Source of the DNA: Bradyrhizobium erythrophlei
GTDB taxonomy: Bacteria > Pseudomonadota > Alphaproteobacteria > Rhizobiales > Xanthobacteraceae
Direction of reading: 5' to 3'
DNA length: 64,000 nucleotides
NCBI GenBank assembly: GCA_900129675.1
Contig: FSRD01000001.1
Location: 5,755,501 to 5,819,500 of the forward strand
Shown here: piece by piece, positions 42,561 through 51,567 of the stretch
How positions within the stretch are numbered: position 1 is the first letter of the stretch
Layout: each line of letters starts with the position of its first letter
Made by a program: the position numbers and the translations under genes
Notes under the pieces: model-generated
The model's input: only the letters and a program-made list of their open reading frames with translations
Told to the model about the DNA's origin: nothing
The model's database searches: none

Positions 42561-42869
42561 CCACCCACTGCCCCAAGATCCACCGGCGACCGGCGTATGT
42601 CCGCTAGTGTTTAGGCGACGTTAAGCTTCCGGAATAACTCCCCATCCGGAACCCCTAAAAGAGACCACGCAATCGTGTCGCGATTGTGGGGCTGCCATTG
42701 CGTTTTCGCAAACGCCGTAGTGCTACGGTAAACCTCAATATCGTTTTAGGTATTTAGATACCAAAGAACATCTATCGATTTAAATCATTGTTAACGCTGC
42801 TTGAATTGAGGGACGCCAGCCTGCACCATGCGCAGGTTCAGGCGTGCGGCGCTGAAGGTACGGTGCGAC
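42561..42869. other. Divergent intergenic region with a hairpin
   Basis: It contains a near-perfect inverted repeat (CCACGCAATCG ... CGATTGTGGGG, about 42664-42690) and an AT-rich stretch at 42730-42790 that could be the permease promoter. No gene is seen. Confidence 0.5.
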
Positions 42870-44240
42870 ATGGCGGCATCAGAAACGGGAGGCGCGGCAT
42901 GGCCCCGCCCGCTGCCCGGCGGCGGCCAGACCGTTTCGGTGCTGGTAGCGGCGGCTATCGTCGTGGCCGACATGGTCGGCGTCGGCGTCTTCACCAGCCT
43001 CGGTTTTCAGGTCAAGGACATCCCCTCCGGCTTTTCGATCCTGTTGCTGTGGACCGTCGGCGGCGTGGTCGCGCTGTGCGGGGTGTTTTCGTACGGCGAA
43101 CTCGGCGCGATGTTTCCGCGCTCGAGCGGCGAATATAATTTTCTCAGCCGGGCCTACCATCCGGCTTTCGGCTTCCTGGCGGGCTGGGTATCGGCGACGG
43201 TCGGCTTCGCGGCACCCGTCGCGCTCGCCGCGATGGCATTCGGGGAATACGGCAAATCGGTCTTTCCCAGTGCGCCGCCGCTGGCGCTCGCCGTCGGCGT
43301 GGTCTGGCTGGTGTCGCTGGTCCAGCTTACCGGCGTCAGGCACTCCAGCACCTTTCAGTTGATCGCGACCATCCTCAAGGTGCTGCTGATCGTAGCCTTC
43401 CTGATGGCCGGATTTGTGATCGGCACCCCGCAGCCGGTGTCGTTTGCGCCGTCGTCTGCCGCGTTCTCGCAGATCGTCAGCGCGCCGTTCGCCATCAGCC
43501 TGGTGTTCGTGATGTATTCGTTCTCGGGTTGGAATGCGGCGACCTACATCATCGGCGAGATGCATTTGCCGGAACGCAACCTGCCGCGCGCGATGCTGGC
43601 GGGGACGCTGATCGTGCTGATCCTGTACGTCGCGCTCAACGCGGTGTTCCTGCACACCGCGCCGATCGACAAACTGGCCGGCCAGCTCGATGTCGCCCGG
43701 ATCTCCGGCAGCTACATCTTCGGCGAGATCGGCGGCCGCATCGTCAGCGCGATGATCTGCGTCGGGCTGATCTCCTCGATCAGCGCAATGATGTGGATCG
43801 GGCCGCGGGTCATGATGACCATGGGCGAGGATATTCCGGCGCTGCATATGTTCGCGCGGCGATCGACCGGCGGCGCGCCGGCCTATGCCATCCTGTTCCA
43901 GCTCTCGGTCGCGAGCCTGATGCTGTTCACGCGCAGTTTCGAGAAGGTGCTCGATTTCATCCAGTTCGCGCTGCTGTTTTGTTCATTCTTCACCGTGCTT
44001 GGCGTGATCAAGCTGCGCATCACGCATCCCGGCCTGAAGCGGCCGTACCGCGCCTGGGGATACCCGTTCACCCCTGTGGTATTCCTGCTCGTGACCGGCT
44101 TCATGATGTACTATCTTTTGACGGATCGCCCGCTGCAGTCGGCGCTTGGTATTTTGATCATGATTTCAGGCCTGTTGATTTACGCTATTTTCCGCAAGCG
44201 GGAAGCTCTCCCTGCGGCCTCAGTGCCGGGTCCCGAATGA
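42870..44240 (+). CDS. APC-superfamily amino acid permease
   Basis: From the ATG at 42870 the protein has 456 residues; a start 14 codons upstream is also possible. Twelve transmembrane helices are visible. The APC signature near helix 1 is MVGVGVFTSLGFQVKDIPSG, and SFSGWNAATYIIGEMHLPER is the helix 6 unwound region. It resembles serine/threonine- or basic-amino-acid permeases of the APA/LAT kind. Its stop overlaps the next start (ATGA), so it is cotranslated with the exported protein that follows. The substrate is uncertain. Confidence 0.9.
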   Translation: MAASETGGAAWPRPLPGGGQTVSVLVAAAIVVADMVGVGVFTSLGFQVKDIPSGFSILLLWTVGGVVALCGVFSYGELGAMFPRSSGEYNFLSRAYHPAFGFLAGWVSATVGFAAPVALAAMAFGEYGKSVFPSAPPLALAVGVVWLVSLVQLTGVRHSSTFQLIATILKVLLIVAFLMAGFVIGTPQPVSFAPSSAAFSQIVSAPFAISLVFVMYSFSGWNAATYIIGEMHLPERNLPRAMLAGTLIVLILYVALNAVFLHTAPIDKLAGQLDVARISGSYIFGEIGGRIVSAMICVGLISSISAMMWIGPRVMMTMGEDIPALHMFARRSTGGAPAYAILFQLSVASLMLFTRSFEKVLDFIQFALLFCSFFTVLGVIKLRITHPGLKRPYRAWGYPFTPVVFLLVTGFMMYYLLTDRPLQSALGILIMISGLLIYAIFRKREALPAASVPGPE

Positions 44241-45469
44241 ACAGGCTTTGGTCTCGAAGAGGTTTGGCGCTGGCTGCTGCGATGTTGTTCGCGGCAGCCT
44301 TGCCCGCGCGGGCTGCCGATACCGTAACCGCCGACGATACCGCGAAATTCCTTGCGGGCATGCAGCCTTCCGCCGACTCGCCGCTGACGCCGCTGACCGG
44401 GGATCCGGCCTGGCAGCGGCACGCCAAATTCTTCGATGCGGCTTTCGCGCAGCTCGAACAGCGCCAGCTGTCGAAAATCCGCGCCTGGGCCGATGCCAAT
44501 CTGGCGGCGCCGAAGCCGACCATGTTCTACATGTTCTCAGGGCCGGACTTCCTCTACGCCGACGCGTTCTATTCCAAGGCGACGACCTATGTGCTGAGCG
44601 CGCTCGAGCCGCCGGGCACGGTGCCCGATCTGACCAGACTGCCGCGCGGCGGCGTTGGTGCCGCGCTCTACAATGTCGAGCGTTCGCTCGGCTCGATCTT
44701 GAGTTTTTCCTTCTTCATCACCAAGCAGATGAAGGTCGATCTGCACGCCGGCCAGATCAGCGGCACCCTGCCGATCCTCTATGTGTTCCTGGCGCGCTCG
44801 GGCAAGACCATCCGCAGCGTCAGTCCGGTCGCGCTCGACGACAAGGGCATGGCGTATTTCGGCAACGAAAATCCGGGAGCGAATGCGGTGCGTGGTACCC
44901 GCATCGTCTTCGCCGGCAGCGATGGCGTGGAACGGACGCTGTATTATTTCTCGACCGATCTTTCCAATTCCGGCGTCAGGGCTTCGGGCTTCCTGAAATT
45001 CTGCTCGACGCTGGCGCCCGGCAACAGCCTGCTCAAGAGCGCGTCGTATCTTTTGCACTCCGGCAACTTCAGCACGGTACGCAATTACATCCTCGCCAAC
45101 AGCGCCACGATCATTCAGGACGATTCCGGAATTCCGCTCGCCTATTACAGCCCGAGGAAATGGCGGTTCTTCCCGTTCGGCCGCTATGCCGGCCCGATCG
45201 CCGAATTCCCGGGCAGGTATCAGGAATCCTACGCCGAACTGTTCGAGCGCGCACAGCCGATGGATTTCGGCATCGGCTATCGCTGGCGCTCGCATGAATC
45301 GAACCTGTTGTTGTCGATCAGATTGCCTGACGACGGCACCGCCAGCCCGGAAGCGACGTTATCGACCGATGAGCCGCCGCCGCCGCGCGCGCCGCGCCCA
45401 CGAGTGCCTCGTCCGCCGGCGCCGGTCCAGCCGCAGCCCAGAGGCGGCTTTTTCTGGTTCGGGCGTTAA
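44237..45469 (+). CDS. Exported conserved protein of unknown function
   Basis: The 410-residue product has a signal peptide (MNRLWSRRGLALAAAMLFAA, cleavage near ARA-ADT). A globular region follows with FYMFSGPDFLYADAFYSKAT, LGSILSFSFFITKQMKVDLH, LFERAQPMDFGIGYRWRSHE and a Pro-rich tail (PPPPRAPRPRVPRPPAPVQP). It overlaps the permease stop by four bases, so the two genes form a unit. The phrase 'FYMFSGPDFLYADAFY' recurs in a conserved alphaproteobacterial family, but I know no function. Confidence 0.8.
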   Translation: MNRLWSRRGLALAAAMLFAAALPARAADTVTADDTAKFLAGMQPSADSPLTPLTGDPAWQRHAKFFDAAFAQLEQRQLSKIRAWADANLAAPKPTMFYMFSGPDFLYADAFYSKATTYVLSALEPPGTVPDLTRLPRGGVGAALYNVERSLGSILSFSFFITKQMKVDLHAGQISGTLPILYVFLARSGKTIRSVSPVALDDKGMAYFGNENPGANAVRGTRIVFAGSDGVERTLYYFSTDLSNSGVRASGFLKFCSTLAPGNSLLKSASYLLHSGNFSTVRNYILANSATIIQDDSGIPLAYYSPRKWRFFPFGRYAGPIAEFPGRYQESYAELFERAQPMDFGIGYRWRSHESNLLLSIRLPDDGTASPEATLSTDEPPPPRAPRPRVPRPPAPVQPQPRGGFFWFGR

Positions 45470-45489
45470 GCTTCTCGCGAATGGTGCGT

Positions 45490-45657
45490 TCACCATCGCA
45501 CGTTCTGGCTGGGCACGATGAAGGCCGTTGTGCTCGACGGTTCGTGGTGACCGCCGAAATAAAGGTAGGCGGCGACGATGATGATCAGGAGTGCGAGCAA
45601 GGCCAGGAGATCGATCTGCCTCGGGTCGTGACCGTGGTGGCTGATTTTCCAGCGCAT
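45490..45657 (-). CDS. 55-residue single-pass membrane protein
   Basis: The frame encodes MRWKISHHGHDPRQIDLLAL, then LALLIIIVAAYLYFGG as one transmembrane helix and a short exported tail ending SQNVRW. Its ATG at 45657 is preceded by GGGAGGACACCAACA, a strong ribosome site. It lies on the minus strand just past the end of the exported-protein gene. It is probably real because of the ribosome site and clear membrane helix. The function is unknown. Confidence 0.6.
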   Translation of the reverse strand: MRWKISHHGHDPRQIDLLALLALLIIIVAAYLYFGGHHEPSSTTAFIVPSQNVRW

Positions 45658-45760
45658 TGTTGGTGTCCTCCCTGCGGAAGCATCAAATCAACGCGATTGT
45701 GGAACCAAAGTTCCCGTGTGGCAGCAATGCGCGCGCCGCTTGGGAGCGCCGCCGCGAACT

Positions 45761-46105
45761 CTACGCCGCGTTGACGCCGCGCCAGCGTCCATATTTCCAG
45801 GGCAGATACCATCGCGCGCCCGGCGGCCGGGCCAACGGCACGTTGTCGATGCCGGAGGTGCCCCAAGGCTGACAGCGCAATAGCCGCGCCAGTGTCATCC
45901 ATCCGCCGCCCCACAATCCGAACCGTTCGATCGCCTCGTCGCCGTAGACCGAGCAGGTCGGCAAATGCCGGCAGTTGTATCCAACCAGTGGCGACAGCGT
46001 GTGCCGGTAGATCCAGATCAGCGCGCGGCCGGCATTGCGCGGCAGACGCCGAACCGTAGCGGCACATTCTATGCATGAAGATGAATGTGAGAACGAATGC
46101 TTCAT
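45761..46105 (-). CDS. yidD: Membrane protein insertion efficiency factor YidD
   Basis: From the ATG at 46105 the protein has 114 residues. The YidD signature is complete: RALIWIYRHTLSPLVGYNCR, HLPTCSVYGDEAIERFG and GGGWMTLARLLRCQPWG, with the conserved Cys pair and GxxxxxH region. YidD aids insertion of inner-membrane proteins through YidC and is usually in the rnpA-yidC area. Here it is separate, as in other Bradyrhizobium. A longer start 33 codons upstream has no ribosome support. Confidence 0.93.
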   Translation of the reverse strand: MKHSFSHSSSCIECAATVRRLPRNAGRALIWIYRHTLSPLVGYNCRHLPTCSVYGDEAIERFGLWGGGWMTLARLLRCQPWGTSGIDNVPLARPPGARWYLPWKYGRWRGVNAA

Positions 46106-46352
46106 GGGGTACCTGGTCGGAACAATCTCCGTAACTCTGCGGGGGTTCCAACGCTGGGAACCGAGCGTTCGCAGATATTTACGCCACAGTTCAAAACTAT
46201 CCAAAGGTTTGGGGGCGATGCAGCAAAGGTACTATGGACGACACAGGTAAGCACGATTACCGTTTCGATAACGCTTCAATGACAGAATCATGTGGCGTTG
46301 AAATGGGGCCATTGCCACTGCTCGCACCCGAGCCTTGGGGGAAGGAACCAAA

Positions 46353-47276
46353 TTGAGGTTTGTGACGTCGCTTCGCTTGCGCGGCTTGGCCCTCCTCGGC
46401 GCCGCCACCCTGTGCATCGCATTGCCCGGCTCTGTCGCGATGCTGGGCAATTCGGCGCAGGCCGGCGTCACCCTCGAAGAACGCAAACTACCGATGCACT
46501 TCAAATGGGTCGCGTGCCAGCCGAACTGCAAGGGCTGGGTCTCGGCCGTTGGCATCGTCACCGCGGATAGTCCCAGGGATTTCGAGGATTTCGCGCGCGG
46601 CCGCCAGCTTGGCGGCGCCACCATCGTGCTCGATTCATCAGGCGGTTCGGTCAACGATTCCATTACGCTCGGCCGCAGGTTCCGCGGTCTCGGTGCATCG
46701 ACGACGGTCGGCGTCAGCGTCGTGAACCAGACACCTCAGGGCGACCGCCCAAGCGTGGTGCCGGAGGCCTATTGCGAGTCGATGTGCGTGTTCCTGCTGT
46801 TGTCGGGCAAGACCCGCTACGTGCCTGAAGACGCGCATGTCCGCGTGCACCAGATCTGGATGGGCGACCGCGCCGACGACGCCAAGGCGGCCAGCTATAC
46901 CGCGCAAGACCTGATGATCGTGGAGCGCGATATCGGCCGTCTCGCCAAATATACGTTTGATATGGGCGGCGCCGGTGACTTGCTGTCGCTGGCGCTGAGC
47001 GTGCCGCCCTGGGAAGATTTGCACGAATTGTCGCCGACCGAATTGCGGCTGACCAATATCGTGACCACCGACGCAGTGGCCGACGTGCTGCCGCGCGACA
47101 ATGCTTCCGTGCCGGTTGCCGAACTGAAATCCAAACCGACGCAGGATCGTTTTGTCAGCAGCGCGGTCGAACGCGACGCTCTGCCGCAAGCGACGAAGTC
47201 GACCAAGACCGCTGAAGCGACGGTGCCGACCGGCAGTGTGTCAGCGGCCGCGGCCGCGCCGGTCCCGGCCAAGTAA
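46353..47276 (+). CDS. ClpP-fold periplasmic protein (COG3904-type), intact
   Basis: TTG at 46353 follows GGGGGAAGGAACCAAA and is preferred over the TTG at 46335. The 307-residue product has a signal peptide (LRLRGLALLGAATLCIALPG, cleavage near AQA-GVT) and then a ClpP/crotonase-like domain: GGATIVLDSSGGSVNDSITL, CESMCVFLLLSGKTRYVPED and AHVRVHQIWMG. CESMCVFLLL aligns with CNSACSYLML of the frameshifted relative at 38243, both with a Ser between two Cys. A His follows at HVRVHQ. It is probably a periplasmic hydrolase or chaperone of unknown substrate. Confidence 0.8.
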   Translation: MRFVTSLRLRGLALLGAATLCIALPGSVAMLGNSAQAGVTLEERKLPMHFKWVACQPNCKGWVSAVGIVTADSPRDFEDFARGRQLGGATIVLDSSGGSVNDSITLGRRFRGLGASTTVGVSVVNQTPQGDRPSVVPEAYCESMCVFLLLSGKTRYVPEDAHVRVHQIWMGDRADDAKAASYTAQDLMIVERDIGRLAKYTFDMGGAGDLLSLALSVPPWEDLHELSPTELRLTNIVTTDAVADVLPRDNASVPVAELKSKPTQDRFVSSAVERDALPQATKSTKTAEATVPTGSVSAAAAAPVPAK

Positions 47277-47303
47277 CGCAAGAAGCCTGCCTCACAAAAA
47301 CGA

Positions 47304-47438
47304 TGTCATCATCCGCGAAAGCGGATGATCCAGCACGCCGCGGCGGCCGTAATTGAATCGCGGTTTTCGGCGTACTGGATGCCCGCTGGAGCCTGTCATC
47401 GGGCGGCCGTTCGGCCGACCCGTTGGCGGGCATGACGG
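47304..47438. repeat. Palindromic intergenic repeat (GTCATCATCCGCGAAAGCGG type)
   Basis: The left side carries GTCATCATCCGCGAAAGCGG and then GATGATCCAGCACGCCG; the right side carries CGGCGTACTGGATGCCCGC and later GCGGGCATGACG. The halves can fold onto each other. It lies between two convergent genes. Confidence 0.75.
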
Positions 47439-47455
47439 ATGGTGTGTGGCTGCGC

Positions 47456-47911
47456 CTACCCCTGCGCCGAAGCCGGCTGCTTCGCCTTGGCCTCGATCTG
47501 GCCGATCGCATCGACCACGGCGTCGAAGGTCAACATGGTCGACGCGTGGCGCGCCTTGTAATCGCGGACCGGCTCGAGCAGGGCGATGTCGGCCCACTTG
47601 CCTTGCGGCGGCTTGCCGTTTTCCTTCAGCATCTTGCGCACGGTCTCGCGCAATTCGCGCAGCTCATCCGCCGATGACCCCACAACGTGGCTTGCCATGA
47701 TCGAGGAGGAGGCTTGTCCGAGCGCGCAGGCCTTCACATCATGGGCGAAGTCGGTGACCACCGGCCCGTCCATCTTGAGGTCGATCTTGACGGTCGAGCC
47801 GCACAATTTGGAGTGGGCGGTGGCGCTGGCGTCGGGGTCGGGAAGCCGGCCCAAACGGGGGATATTGCCGGCCAGTTCGATGATGCGCTTGTTGTAAATG
47901 TCGTTCAGCAT
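47456..47911 (-). CDS. NifU/SufU-like iron-sulfur cluster scaffold protein
   Basis: The 151-residue protein starts MLNDIYNKRIIELAGNIPRL. The scaffold Cys positions are at HSKLCGSTVKIDLK and DVKACALGQASSSI. The third Cys of classic IscU/SufU is replaced: the expected place reads DYKARHASTMLTF, with His. This two-Cys form is common in Alphaproteobacteria and is usually annotated as a scaffold. It may bind metal rather than build clusters. It is divergent from folE. Confidence 0.88.
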   Translation of the reverse strand: MLNDIYNKRIIELAGNIPRLGRLPDPDASATAHSKLCGSTVKIDLKMDGPVVTDFAHDVKACALGQASSSIMASHVVGSSADELRELRETVRKMLKENGKPPQGKWADIALLEPVRDYKARHASTMLTFDAVVDAIGQIEAKAKQPASAQG

Positions 47912-48144
47912 AGATCGGGGTCTCGGGGTCGCGGGCGGAGGCGCCCTTGGCTGCCGGGTTTCACCGTCCTATATATGGACCGCAATGGCGGAAATACAGT
48001 CCGGCCATGTCGCCACTGCGGCCTGATTGGAAGCCAATTCCGCTGGTGTGATGCTAGGATAAGGGGATTCAGGCGTTCGGCGGCAAAGCTGCCCCGTCTG
48101 CCCGGTGACACTCCGGTCTGAACGACCGGTCGAACGGAGAAGAC

Positions 48145-48840
48145 ATGGACGCCTTGATCAAATCTATCCGCCCCAACAAATCTACCGACACCAAAGCGCC
48201 GGAAACCCGCCCGGCGGAACTCGATCCTGCCGAATTCCTGGCGGCTGCCGTCCGCGCCGATCAGCCGCGTCCTTCGCGGGCCGAGGCGGAGCAGGCGGTG
48301 CAGACGCTGCTCGGCTATATCGGCGAAAACCCCGCGCGCGAGGGTCTGTTGGATACGCCGCGCCGCGTGGTCGAAGCCTTCGACGAACTCTATCAGGGCT
48401 ACCATCAGTGTCCGGCCGAGGTGCTCGACCGCACCTTTGGCGAGACCGCGGGCTATGACGATTTCGTCCTGATCCGCGACATCGAATTCACCTCGCAATG
48501 CGAACATCACATGATGCCGTTCTACGGCAGGGCGCATATCGCCTATACGCCGGTCGAGCGGGTGGTTGGATTGTCGAAGCTGGCGCGGCTCACCGATATC
48601 TTTGCGCGCCGCCTGCAGACCCAGGAGCACCTGACCGCGCAGATCGCCGCCGCGATCGACGAAGTTCTCAAACCGCGCGGCGTTGCGGTCGTGATCGAGG
48701 CGGAGCATACCTGCATGTCGGTGCGCGGCGTCGCCAAGCATGGCGCGATGACGTTCACCAGCCGCTTTACCGGCATGTTCCGCGACAATCCGGCGGAGCA
48801 GGCGCGTTTCCTGTCCATGGTGCGAGGACCGAACCGGTAA
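48145..48840 (+). CDS. folE: GTP cyclohydrolase I
   Basis: The 231-residue enzyme converts GTP to dihydroneopterin triphosphate, the first step of folate synthesis. Zinc ligands are present in FTSQCEHHMMPFYG and EAEHTCMSVRGV. Other conserved pieces are RVVEAFDELYQGY, VVGLSKLARLTDIFARRLQT and GAMTFTSRFTGMF. The N-terminal 50 residues are variable. The gene is followed 27 bases later by hisI on the same strand, a pairing seen in other Bradyrhizobium. Confidence 0.97.
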   Translation: MDALIKSIRPNKSTDTKAPETRPAELDPAEFLAAAVRADQPRPSRAEAEQAVQTLLGYIGENPAREGLLDTPRRVVEAFDELYQGYHQCPAEVLDRTFGETAGYDDFVLIRDIEFTSQCEHHMMPFYGRAHIAYTPVERVVGLSKLARLTDIFARRLQTQEHLTAQIAAAIDEVLKPRGVAVVIEAEHTCMSVRGVAKHGAMTFTSRFTGMFRDNPAEQARFLSMVRGPNR

Positions 48841-48867
48841 CCTCGCCCAAGAATTGCGAGGCTACCC

Positions 48868-49296
48868 GTGTCCACATCCGCACATTCCCATGATCGCGAG
48901 GAAGGGTTGGAATTCCAGCCCAAATTCGATGCGTCGGGTCTGGTGACCTGCGTGGCCACGGATGCTGCGAGCGGCGACGTGCTGATGGTCGCGCACATGA
49001 ACGACGAAGCCCTGCGCAAGACGATCGCGAGCGGCGAGGCCTGGTATTTCAGCCGGTCGCGCAAGGCGTTGTGGCGAAAAGGTGAGACTTCAGGTCACAC
49101 CCAGCGCGTGATCGAGATGCGGATGGATTGCGATCAGGACGCGGTCTGGATTCGTGTCGAGCAGACCGGCGCTGCCTGTCACACCGGACGGCGGTCGTGT
49201 TTCTATCGCAAGGTCGGCGGTGACGGCGGCGACACGCGCCTGTCATTTGTCGATGCCGATCGGCTGTTCGATCCGGCAAAGGTCTACCGCGAATAG
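48868..49296 (+). CDS. hisI: Phosphoribosyl-AMP cyclohydrolase
   Basis: This 142-residue enzyme opens the purine ring of phosphoribosyl-AMP in histidine synthesis (third step). GTG at 48868 is the start. Metal-binding motifs are MRMDCDQDAVWIRVEQTG and ACHTGRRSCFYR, and MVAHMNDEALRKTIASGEAW and YFSRSRKALWRKGETSGHTQ are core family segments. The HisE (pyrophosphohydrolase) half is not fused here, as is usual in Alphaproteobacteria. Confidence 0.97.
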   Translation: MSTSAHSHDREEGLEFQPKFDASGLVTCVATDAASGDVLMVAHMNDEALRKTIASGEAWYFSRSRKALWRKGETSGHTQRVIEMRMDCDQDAVWIRVEQTGAACHTGRRSCFYRKVGGDGGDTRLSFVDADRLFDPAKVYRE

Positions 49297-49393
49297 ACTT
49301 CGATGCAGGAAAAACGCAGCTGCGAAGTATCGCGCTTCGTTGCCTCTGCTTGCGTGATGTGCAAGAGTTCCATCTCGTCGTCGAGATGGGGCC

Positions 49394-50110
49394 GTGATGG
49401 TGACGTATCGCTTCCCGCATCTATTCGCCTTTCTTGCCTTGATCGCGCTTACCTGCGGGCCAGCGCAATCGCAGACCACTGAACGCGCGCCCGATACCAT
49501 GGCAGCACGGGTTCTCGCTTGCGCGTCGTGTCACGGCGCCGAAGGCGAGGGCACCAGCGACGTGTATTTCCCGCGGCTTGCGGGCAAGCCTGCCGGCTAC
49601 CTCTACAATCAGCTGGTGGCGTTCAGGGACGGGCGCCGCAAATACCCGCCGATGAATTATCTGCTGGAGTTTCTGCCCGACGCCTATCTGAAGCAGATCG
49701 CCGAACATTTTGCCTCGTTGCGGCCGCCCTTTCCGGCGCCCGCGATCCCCACCGTCAGCAACGACATTCTGGCGCGCGGCGAAGCGATTGTCACCCATGG
49801 CGATCCGCAGCGCGGCGTTCCGGCCTGCGCCGGTTGCCACGGTCCGACCTTCGGCGGCATGGAGCCGGCGATCCCCGGTCTGCTGGGCTTGCGCGCGAGC
49901 TACATCAGCGCGCAGCTCGGCGCCTGGCGCTACGGCACGCGAACCGCCACCGCTCCCGATTGCATGCAGATCGTTGCCGGCCATCTGACCGAAGACGATG
50001 TCAAGGCGGTTGCAGCTTGGCTGTCGTCGCGGCCGGCACCATCGGATCCGTCATTTGCCAGGCGCGGCAGCCTGCCGATGCCGCTGTCGTGCGGCAGCGA
50101 GCCGAACTGA
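49394..50110 (+). CDS. Diheme cytochrome c, first gene of an oxidase operon
   Basis: The 238 residues include a signal peptide (HLFAFLALIALTCGPAQS) and two c-type domains with heme sites CASCH at C43-H47 and CAGCH in the second half; each has a later Met candidate (PPMNYLL, DCMQIV). It is cytochrome c4-like in layout. It would be exported by Sec, mature in the periplasm and carry electrons to or from the oxidase downstream. The spacing to the next gene is 14 bases. Confidence 0.92.
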   Translation: MMVTYRFPHLFAFLALIALTCGPAQSQTTERAPDTMAARVLACASCHGAEGEGTSDVYFPRLAGKPAGYLYNQLVAFRDGRRKYPPMNYLLEFLPDAYLKQIAEHFASLRPPFPAPAIPTVSNDILARGEAIVTHGDPQRGVPACAGCHGPTFGGMEPAIPGLLGLRASYISAQLGAWRYGTRTATAPDCMQIVAGHLTEDDVKAVAAWLSSRPAPSDPSFARRGSLPMPLSCGSEPN

Positions 50111-50124
50111 GGGAGATCGCGCAG

Positions 50125-51378
50125 ATGCCGAAAACCCTGAAAGCTCTGCTCCCGGTTCTGGCCGCAACCTGCTGGCTATCGTTCGGCGCCATGCCGGTGA
50201 CGGCGCAGCAGGATACCGCGCTGATCGCCAAAGGCGAATATCTCGCCCGCGCCGGCGACTGCATCGCCTGTCACACCGCGCACGAAGGAAAGACCTTTGC
50301 CGGCGGCCTGCCGATGAAGACGCCGTTCGGCACGCTCTACACCTCGAACATTACGCCGGATCCGCAGACCGGCATCGGGACGTGGTCGTCCGATCAGTTT
50401 TTTCAGATGATGCACAACGGGCGTTTTCCGGATGGCGGGCTGGTCTATCCGGCGATGCCGTTCGCCTCCTATACCAAGGTGACACGCGAAGACAGCGATG
50501 CGATCTATGCCTATTTGCGCTCGATTACGCCGGTGAAGCAGCCGAACCGGCCGCACGATCTGACGTTTCCGTTCAACAACCGCTCGCTGATCATCGGATG
50601 GCGCACGCTGTTCTTCACGGAGGGCGAGTTCAAGCCTGATCCGACCAAATCGGCGGAGTGGAACCGGGGGGCTTACCTGGTCGAAGGCCTCGGCCATTGC
50701 GGGATGTGCCATACTGCGATCAACGCGCTCGGCGGCAGTTCGGACTCGCAGGCGTTTGAGGGCGGTCTGATCCCGATGCAGAACTGGTACGCGCCGTCGC
50801 TGACCCAAAACAAGGAAGCCGGCCTCGGCGATTGGACCATCGAGGAGATCACGGACTATCTCCGCAAGGGCGTATCGACCCGCGGCGCGGTGTACGGGCC
50901 GATGGCGGAGGTTGTCTACAACAGCACGCAATATCTCAATGACGACGACATCCGCGCGATGGCGGTCTACCTGAAGGGGTTAGCGGAGGGCACCTCGCCG
51001 GAGAAGCCGGCGAAGTCGTTGCCGTCGGCCGAAAGCAGCCTGTTGCTCAGCCTGGGCAAGCAAATCTACGACCGCGAATGCGCCAGCTGCCACGGCGCTG
51101 TGGGGCTGGGCATGCCGCCGCATTACCCGCCGCTCGCCGGCAACCAGTCGATCCAGATGGTATCCGCAGTGAACGCGATCCGGATGGTGCTCAATGGCGG
51201 CTATCCGCCGGGCACGGCGGGCAATCCGATGCCCTACGGCATGCCGCCGTTTGCGCACCGGCTGTCCGACGACGAGGTCGCGGCGGTCGTGACCTATATC
51301 AGGACGTCCTGGGGCAATCGCGGCGAGCCCGTTTCGGCGCGGCAGGCCAACGAACTGCGCGCGGCAACCCTGAACTAA
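50125..51378 (+). CDS. Triheme cytochrome c (dehydrogenase-subunit type)
   Basis: The 417-residue protein has a signal peptide (MPKTLKALLPVLAATCWLSF, cleavage near AQQ) and three heme sites: CIACH at 46-50, CGMCH in the middle and CASCH near the end. Pieces like HTAHEGKTFAGGLPMKTPFG, FFQMMHNGRFPDGGLVYPAM and WYAPSLTQNKEAGLGDWT match the membrane-bound alcohol/aldehyde dehydrogenase cytochrome subunit. No dehydrogenase large subunit lies here, so it may instead pass electrons to the oxidase. The start follows GGGAGATCGCGCAG. Confidence 0.92.
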   Translation: MPKTLKALLPVLAATCWLSFGAMPVTAQQDTALIAKGEYLARAGDCIACHTAHEGKTFAGGLPMKTPFGTLYTSNITPDPQTGIGTWSSDQFFQMMHNGRFPDGGLVYPAMPFASYTKVTREDSDAIYAYLRSITPVKQPNRPHDLTFPFNNRSLIIGWRTLFFTEGEFKPDPTKSAEWNRGAYLVEGLGHCGMCHTAINALGGSSDSQAFEGGLIPMQNWYAPSLTQNKEAGLGDWTIEEITDYLRKGVSTRGAVYGPMAEVVYNSTQYLNDDDIRAMAVYLKGLAEGTSPEKPAKSLPSAESSLLLSLGKQIYDRECASCHGAVGLGMPPHYPPLAGNQSIQMVSAVNAIRMVLNGGYPPGTAGNPMPYGMPPFAHRLSDDEVAAVVTYIRTSWGNRGEPVSARQANELRAATLN

Positions 51379-51388
51379 AAGGCGTGTC

Positions 51389-51565
51389 ATGATCAATTCA
51401 TCCTCGACGCAGGCGGCTACACCCGGCTCCGAAGACGAAGCGGTCGAGACCATCGTCCGTGCCGGTCCGGGCGGCGCAGTGGCGGTGGCCGGTGTGGCGA
51501 CAGCCGTTGTGGTCGCGCTGTGGTTTGCGTTTTATTTGCTGGTCTTCCTGCCGCGGAGCGTCTGA
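51389..51565 (+). CDS. Small single-helix protein, probably oxidase subunit IIa
   Basis: The 58-residue product starts MINSSSTQAATPGSEDEAVE and ends with a transmembrane helix, GGAVAVAGVATAVVVALW, then FAFYLLVFLPRSV. It is placed exactly before subunit II with a 2-base gap. This matches subunit IIa of ba3-type oxidases, a short single-helix protein that supplies the missing first helix of subunit II. It is often omitted by gene finders. The identity is by position and shape. Confidence 0.65.
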   Translation: MINSSSTQAATPGSEDEAVETIVRAGPGGAVAVAGVATAVVVALWFAFYLLVFLPRSV

Positions 51566-51567
51566 CA

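Noticed and set aside
49350..49364. TTGC-N7-GCAA palindrome just upstream of the oxidase operon
   Set aside because: The total length is 15 bases, one more than the FixK/FNR consensus, so the half-sites are out of phase.
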